This document shows, in pieces, positions 6,540 to 10,795 of a stretch of DNA of 10,795 nt; within the stretch, counting starts at the first letter, position 1; the number at the start of each line of letters is the position of its first letter. The DNA lies in assembly GCA_003557805.1 (NCBI GenBank), contig PWNY01000294.1, positions 1 to 10,795 of the forward strand, written 5' to 3'. A model generated the notes under the pieces. It was not told the DNA's origin, searched no databases, and saw only the letters and a program-made list of their open reading frames with translations. This DNA comes from Bacteroidales bacterium. GTDB taxonomy: Bacteria > Bacteroidota > Bacteroidia > Bacteroidales > UBA7960. The position numbers and the translations under genes are program-made.

Positions 6540-7288
6540 AAGCATTGATATTTGCTGCAGGGCTGGGCAGCAGGCTCAGGCCCCTTACCGACACCCTTCC
6601 CAAGGCAATGGTGAGGGTGGGCGGTGTCACCATGCTGGAGAGGGTGGCCCTGAAGCTCAGGGATGCAGGGGTTGGCGATATTGTGGTGAATGTCCACCAC
6701 CACGGGGAAGTGCTTAAGGAGTATATAAGTGGGCTGGATATTCCGGGGGTGAGCTTCCGTGTATCGGACGAGGGCAGGAGGCTGCTGGATACAGGGGGCG
6801 GGTTGAAGAAGGCCGCTACGCTGATAAAGGGCGATGAACCCTTTATAATACACAATGTCGATGTGTTGAGCGATGTGGATATTACGGATATGCTGGCCTT
6901 CCATAAAAAAAACCGGCCGCTTGCCACACTGGCCGTAAGCAATCGAACGACAAGCCGCTACTTTCTGTGGCAAAAGGGCATGCTGGCCGGCTGGGAAAAC
7001 ACCAAAAGCGGTGAAAGGATAGTGTGCAGGGATGGTCAGTTGGCCAGCCTGGAGGTTTTGGCATTCAGCGGTATACACATAGTGGAGCCGGATATATTCA
7101 GCCTGGTGGAAGAAGAGGGGGTTTTCCCCCTTAACTCCCTTTACCTAAGGCTGGCACCCAGCCATAAAATAATAGCCTACAGGCATGATCACTCTTTCTG
7201 GGCCGATATAGGCAGCAGGGAAAAACTCAAAAAGGCAGAAGAGATGCTGGCAGAAAACCCGGGTAAGTTTGGCCGGCAGGGCAAATAA
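6536..7288 (+). CDS. MurU-like sugar-1-phosphate nucleotidyltransferase
   Basis: This 250-residue protein is of the NTP-transferase (RmlA/GlmU-like) fold and should transfer a nucleotidyl group, probably UMP, to a sugar-1-phosphate. The nucleotide-binding signature is intact: FAAGLGSRLRPLTDTLPKAM at 6-25, with Lys23 in the usual position. HNVDVLSDVD at 106-115 carries the metal-binding Asp109, and FWADIGSREKLKKAEEML at 221-238 is the typical closing motif with Asp224. There is no left-handed beta-helix acyltransferase domain, so it is not a full GlmU. ATG 6536 overlaps the stop of the kinase-RapZ gene by ATGA. In pseudomonads the kinase AmgK works with MurU to make UDP-MurNAc from recycled MurNAc, so the pairing supports a MurU role. 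A mannose- or glucose-1-phosphate nucleotidyltransferase remains an alternative. Confidence 0.85.
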   Translation: MKALIFAAGLGSRLRPLTDTLPKAMVRVGGVTMLERVALKLRDAGVGDIVVNVHHHGEVLKEYISGLDIPGVSFRVSDEGRRLLDTGGGLKKAATLIKGDEPFIIHNVDVLSDVDITDMLAFHKKNRPLATLAVSNRTTSRYFLWQKGMLAGWENTKSGERIVCRDGQLASLEVLAFSGIHIVEPDIFSLVEEEGVFPLNSLYLRLAPSHKIIAYRHDHSFWADIGSREKLKKAEEMLAENPGKFGRQGK

Positions 7289-7300
7289 AAAGCAAAAGAT

Positions 7301-10201
7301 ATGGAAGCATTCCTTAAGGAGGTTACAGGGCATATCCTGGACAACCACGGCGGCAGGACAGGGGATATCTGCATTGTCACCCCCAACCGCAGGGCAGGCC
7401 TCTTTTTCAGGAAATACTTCTCCGATGCCATATCCGCTCCAATGTGGGCCCCTGAGGTGCTCAGCATAGAGGAGCTGATGAATAAAATAAGCGGGTTTGC
7501 CATCTGCGACAGGCTCACCCTTTTGTTTGAGTTCTACCAGGTATACAGCAGCCTGGAGGGTGAAAATGCCGGCGACGTGGATGCCTTCTTTACCTGGGCC
7601 CCTGTGCTGCTAAGGGACTTCGATGATGTGGACAATGCTCTTGCAGACCCCATAGAGCTTTACTCCTACCTTGAGGATATAAGGTATATAGAGACATGGA
7701 ACCCTGACGGCTCTGAACTTACACCCTTCCAGAAGAACTACCTGGAGTTTGCCGGGAGGCTGGGTCTTTACCACACAAAACTTGCATCCAGGATGACGGG
7801 GATGAAAATGGCCTGGCAGGGCTTGTCATCCAGAAAGGCCGCAAAGCTAATCTCAGGGGGCGGTGCCCCCCTGCCATGGGAGAAGGTGATCTTCACCGGC
7901 TTCAATGCACTTACCCGGGCTGAGGAGAGTGTGATAGAGGGTCTTTTAAAAGAGGGCAGGGCAGAGTTTATAAGTGACTCCGACCCATATTATGAGATGG
8001 ACCCGGACCATGAGGCGGGTATCTTCATACGCAAATACAGAAAAAGGTTCAACACAGATACAAAGAGGGGGGACGGCAGTTTGTTCAGCTCCCCTAAAAA
8101 TATCAGGATATACGGTGTAGCAAAGAATGTTAACCAGGCCCGGCTTGCAGGCAACATAATACGGGACAGCCTTGGACCAGGTGCGGGACTTGACACCGCC
8201 GTAGTACTCGCAAATGAGGAGCTGCTTATACCTGTGCTCAACTCCCTTCCCGCTGAAGTTGAGAACATAAACGTTACCATGGGCTACCCCCTTTCAAAGA
8301 CAAATATGTTCGAGTTCTTCGACACCATTTTCAGCCTGCACCTGAGGGCTGCCTGGGAGCAGGGGGACAAGGGGCCGAAGTTCTATTACAGGGACCTGCA
8401 GAGGCTCTTTTCACACAGCAGCACCATGCTTTTGTGGGACAGGGAAAATGGGGGAGAATGGGCATCGGAACTGCTCCGCAGCCTTGCCTCTTCAAACATG
8501 GGCTTTTGCGGATATTCAGAGCTGGTGGAACTTGCAGGCGAGGGGGATGATAAAAAGGCTTTCCCGGAAGTCTTCTATTTTTTGCAGCAGAACTGGCAGA
8601 AAGATCCTTCAGGCATATTCAGGGTGTTTAAGGATATCACAGCACGCCTGGACGTACTGTTAAGGGAGAAGGCCGGCAGCCAGGGCAGCGACATTGTGAA
8701 CACCCCCTTCTTTGTCGATTTTGAGTCGCTGTATTACTTTGCGAGGATATTCAGGCAGATGGAAAGCTATATGGAGCGCTTCCCCTTTATTGCCTCCCTA
8801 AAGACACTGCACAGGCTCACCAGGCAGGCCGCCTCCGAGACCAGGCTCTCCTTCTCAGGCGAGCCCCTTAAGGGACTTCAGGTGATGGGCATGCTGGAGA
8901 CCCGGAGCCTGGATTTTAAGAACATCATCCTTTTATCGGCAAACGAGGATATACTTCCCAAAAAAAGGAGCAGCAACTCCATTATCCCATACGAGGTGAG
9001 GAAAAGTTTTGGCCTCAGGCTGTACAGGGAACAGGATGCCATTTACTCCTACCATTTCTACCGCCTGCTCCAGCGGGCGGAGAACATCTACCTTGTTTAC
9101 AACACCCAGTCGCAGGATATCGGCAGCAACGAAAAGAGCCGCTTTATCACCCAGCTTCTATACGAACTCCCGGAGTTTAACCCCGAAACAGACATAAAGG
9201 AGGAGATAATACCCCTTCAGCCCCCTCCCGGGCAAATTGATGAGGGTATTGTTATAAGCAAAACCCAGGTTATCGTTGAAAAACTCCTTTCATTATCAGA
9301 AAGAGGCTTCTCCCCCTCTGCCCTGGCCACATATATAAACTGCCCGCTGCAGTTCTACTTTGAAAGGGTTCTCCAGGTAAAGGAGGCAGAGGATGTCGAG
9401 GAGGTAGTAGAGGCAAAGACAATGGGTATTGTTGTGCACGGAGTAATGGAAGACCTCTACAGGCCATTTACCGGAAAGGTTGTCAGTGCAGCTGACATCC
9501 GGGGTATGCATCAAAAGCTGGACACCCTGCTTGAGAATCATTTTAGAAAGGGGTACAAAGGAGGCAGCACCGGTTTTGGCAAGAACTTTTTGCTGGCCCA
9601 CCTTACCAAAAGATATATAGAGAATATACTCAGGGAGGAGGAGGACTCCATTGAGAAGTGGGCCGCAGAGGGCAGGGTGCTGAGCATACTTGAGCTGGAG
9701 AGTTTCCTGGGAGCATACATGATGGTACCCTCCGGCGGAAGGGAGTTAAGGGTGAAAATACACGGGAAGGCCGACAGGGTAGACCGCCTGGGTGATGTAA
9801 CAAGGGTGATAGACTACAAGACCGGGAAAGTACAGGGCTCCGAGCTCTCTTACAGTGACTGGAGCACACCCTTTATAAACAGCAGCAAGGCGAAGAACTT
9901 CCAGCTGCTGTGCTACGCCTGGCTCTACCATAAAAACAAACCTGAGACACCTTCAATAGAGCCGGGTATCATATCGACAAGGCAGGCGGCAAAGGGTTCA
10001 CAGACGATGAGGCACCCGGGGGGCAAGGGCAGTCTTGGGGCTGCAGAGCTGGAACTTGTTGAAGAGGAGCTCAGGGGGCTTCTAATGGGTATACTGGATC
10101 CCGGCACCCCTTTTACCAGGACCGGCCAGGAGGATAACTGCAGATACTGCCAGTTCACCAATGTGTGCCGCAGGTTCACCGCGAAAAGCAACCTGTACTG
10201 A
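7301..10201 (+). CDS. AddB-like PD-(D/E)XK nuclease with Fe-S cluster cysteines
   Basis: This 966-residue protein resembles AddB of the AddAB (RecBCD-like) helicase-nuclease that processes double-strand breaks for recombination. The N-terminal part has a degenerate helicase fold: ICIVTPNRRAGLFFRKYF near 23-40 lacks a Walker A motif, and LETRSLDFKNIILLSANEDI at 532-551 is a late helicase-like motif. The nuclease is at the C-terminus: SPSALATYINCPLQFYFERV (671-690), His713, Asp828 in GKADRVD, VIDYKTG (836-842) with Asp838 and Lys840, and QLLCYAWLY (868-876). Cys681 with Cys947, Cys950 and Cys956 (NCRYCQFTNVC) form the one-plus-three pattern of the AddB 4Fe-4S cluster. The ATG at 7301 follows the MurU-like stop by 12 bases in an A-rich leader without a Shine-Dalgarno. 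No AddA-type helicase gene is within the window. All nuclease residues seem present, so it should be active. Confidence 0.88.
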   Translation: MEAFLKEVTGHILDNHGGRTGDICIVTPNRRAGLFFRKYFSDAISAPMWAPEVLSIEELMNKISGFAICDRLTLLFEFYQVYSSLEGENAGDVDAFFTWAPVLLRDFDDVDNALADPIELYSYLEDIRYIETWNPDGSELTPFQKNYLEFAGRLGLYHTKLASRMTGMKMAWQGLSSRKAAKLISGGGAPLPWEKVIFTGFNALTRAEESVIEGLLKEGRAEFISDSDPYYEMDPDHEAGIFIRKYRKRFNTDTKRGDGSLFSSPKNIRIYGVAKNVNQARLAGNIIRDSLGPGAGLDTAVVLANEELLIPVLNSLPAEVENINVTMGYPLSKTNMFEFFDTIFSLHLRAAWEQGDKGPKFYYRDLQRLFSHSSTMLLWDRENGGEWASELLRSLASSNMGFCGYSELVELAGEGDDKKAFPEVFYFLQQNWQKDPSGIFRVFKDITARLDVLLREKAGSQGSDIVNTPFFVDFESLYYFARIFRQMESYMERFPFIASLKTLHRLTRQAASETRLSFSGEPLKGLQVMGMLETRSLDFKNIILLSANEDILPKKRSSNSIIPYEVRKSFGLRLYREQDAIYSYHFYRLLQRAENIYLVYNTQSQDIGSNEKSRFITQLLYELPEFNPETDIKEEIIPLQPPPGQIDEGIVISKTQVIVEKLLSLSERGFSPSALATYINCPLQFYFERVLQVKEAEDVEEVVEAKTMGIVVHGVMEDLYRPFTGKVVSAADIRGMHQKLDTLLENHFRKGYKGGSTGFGKNFLLAHLTKRYIENILREEEDSIEKWAAEGRVLSILELESFLGAYMMVPSGGRELRVKIHGKADRVDRLGDVTRVIDYKTGKVQGSELSYSDWSTPFINSSKAKNFQLLCYAWLYHKNKPETPSIEPGIISTRQAAKGSQTMRHPGGKGSLGAAELELVEEELRGLLMGILDPGTPFTRTGQEDNCRYCQFTNVCRRFTAKSNLY

Positions 10202-10221
10202 TTCAAATCCTCTATCTTCTG

Positions 10222-10795
10222 TTATCCCCGCAGTTTTTTGCGCGCCTCGCTGAGGACCTTGTCAAGACCCGAGGCATCCCTGCCGCCGGCAGTTGCAAAG
10301 AAAGGCTGTCCGCCTCCCCCACCACCGATATGGGCCGCCAGCTCCCTTACCAGGTTGCCTGCATGCAGCCCCTTTTCGCGGACAACATCCTCGGCGATCA
10401 TGATGGTTATACCGGCCTTATCCCCATAGTGATGGGCAAGTACAAGGAAAAGGCTGTCTAGCATGCCCTTGAGCCGGAAAGCCAGGTCCTTCACAGAGGC
10501 AGGGTCCAGCTCCAGCTTAGCGGAGATATAGTTCACACCCTCAAGGGCTTCTGCCGAGGAAGCAAGCTGTTCTGCAAGCTGTTTCAGCTGTTGCTGCTGC
10601 ATTGCAGCCAGCTCCTTTTTCATCTTCTCGTTATGCTCCAGTACCTGCTGCAGTGCCTGCAAACTGTTTTTGGGGTGCCTGAGCAATGACTTTAACTGCT
10701 CGAGCTCATCCAGCCTCTGGTAAATGAACTCCTCTGCAGCCCTGCCGGTGACCGCCTCAACCCTTAGTATTCCCGCTGCGATCGCACCTTCGGAC
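10222..10795 (-). CDS. alaS: alanyl-tRNA synthetase, C-terminal part (partial)
   Basis: This is the last 190 residues of AlaRS, running off the right edge, so the catalytic and editing cores are outside. Entering the window it reads SEGAIAAGILRVEAVTGRAA, the conserved segment that closes the editing domain. A long helical coiled-coil stretch follows, rich in Gln, Lys and Leu (roughly 10550-10680). The DHHA1 C-Ala domain ends the protein, with the glycine-rich GGGGGGQPFFATAGG motif near 10285-10330 that marks AlaRS, and a short basic end before TAA at 10222. The enzyme charges tRNA-Ala in the cytoplasm. It converges on the nuclease gene with 20 bases between the stops and no visible terminator. 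I see no frameshift or truncation in the part shown. Confidence 0.95.
   Translation of the reverse strand, partial: SEGAIAAGILRVEAVTGRAAEEFIYQRLDELEQLKSLLRHPKNSLQALQQVLEHNEKMKKELAAMQQQQLKQLAEQLASSAEALEGVNYISAKLELDPASVKDLAFRLKGMLDSLFLVLAHHYGDKAGITIMIAEDVVREKGLHAGNLVRELAAHIGGGGGGQPFFATAGGRDASGLDKVLSEARKKLRG

Noticed and set aside
6379..7078. Two overlapping - strand open frames opposite the MurU-like gene
   Set aside because: Both are shadows of the motif-bearing + strand gene; neither shows a family signature.
7116..7131. AGGGGG-TTTT-CCCCCT hairpin as a terminator
   Set aside because: It is a six-pair stem inside the MurU-like coding sequence, followed by no T run, and the downstream nuclease gene appears to be in the same operon.
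7855..7873. GGGGGC-GGT-GCCCCC hairpin
   Set aside because: Short GC-rich stem inside the nuclease coding region, of a size expected by chance with G- and C-run codons; no accompanying signal.
10202..10221. Bidirectional terminator between the nuclease gene and alaS
   Set aside because: Pyrimidine-rich 20-base spacer without any stem; nothing supports a terminator.

Overview
The window looks like chromosome of a Bacteroidota member, probably order Bacteroidales. Three things support this: two promoter -7 elements of the Bacteroidota type (TAnnTTTG) in the only divergent spacer, A-rich or weak ribosome-binding sites at most starts, and protein families typical of the phylum (an AddB-like Fe-S nuclease, a kinase-RapZ fusion, an exported peptidase/propeller/barrel protein). 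It is gene-dense with no spacer over about 65 bases. I see no mobile element, CRISPR array, RNA gene or phage gene. AGG for Arg and ATA for Ile are conspicuous in all genes.

Layout. At the left edge is a possible eight-codon tail of an unidentified gene, followed by rfbC (dTDP-4-dehydrorhamnose 3,5-epimerase) on the + strand. Converging on it from the right is a - strand pair: panB (ketopantoate hydroxymethyltransferase), then 12 bases later one 1198-codon reading frame. That frame joins a complete RluA-family pseudouridine synthase to a signal peptide, a zinc-peptidase-like domain, a TolB-like propeller and a probable outer-membrane barrel, with no stop codon between the halves. A cytoplasmic RNA enzyme fused ahead of an internal signal peptide is topologically awkward. 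Loss or gain of one base in a short T run, or internal translation initiation, would explain it.

From a 62-base divergent spacer a + strand operon runs rightward. Its first gene fuses an AmgK-like sugar kinase to the C-terminal sensor/RNA-binding domain of RapZ. It overlaps by ATGA with a MurU-like sugar-1-phosphate nucleotidyltransferase, which is followed after 12 bases by an AddB-like PD-(D/E)XK Fe-S nuclease. The first two genes suggest an anomeric amino-sugar kinase plus uridylyltransferase route for recycling cell-wall sugars to UDP-sugar, here with a built-in RapZ-type sensing domain. The nuclease appears without its usual AddA partner in the window. The C-terminal part of alaS (alanyl-tRNA synthetase) enters from the right edge on the - strand.

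The strongest leads are the kinase-RapZ-C fusion coupled to a MurU-like gene, a perfect 11-bp inverted repeat near the start of that fusion gene, and the stop-less RluA/exported-protein frame. All functional statements rest on motif recognition by eye; no searches were run.
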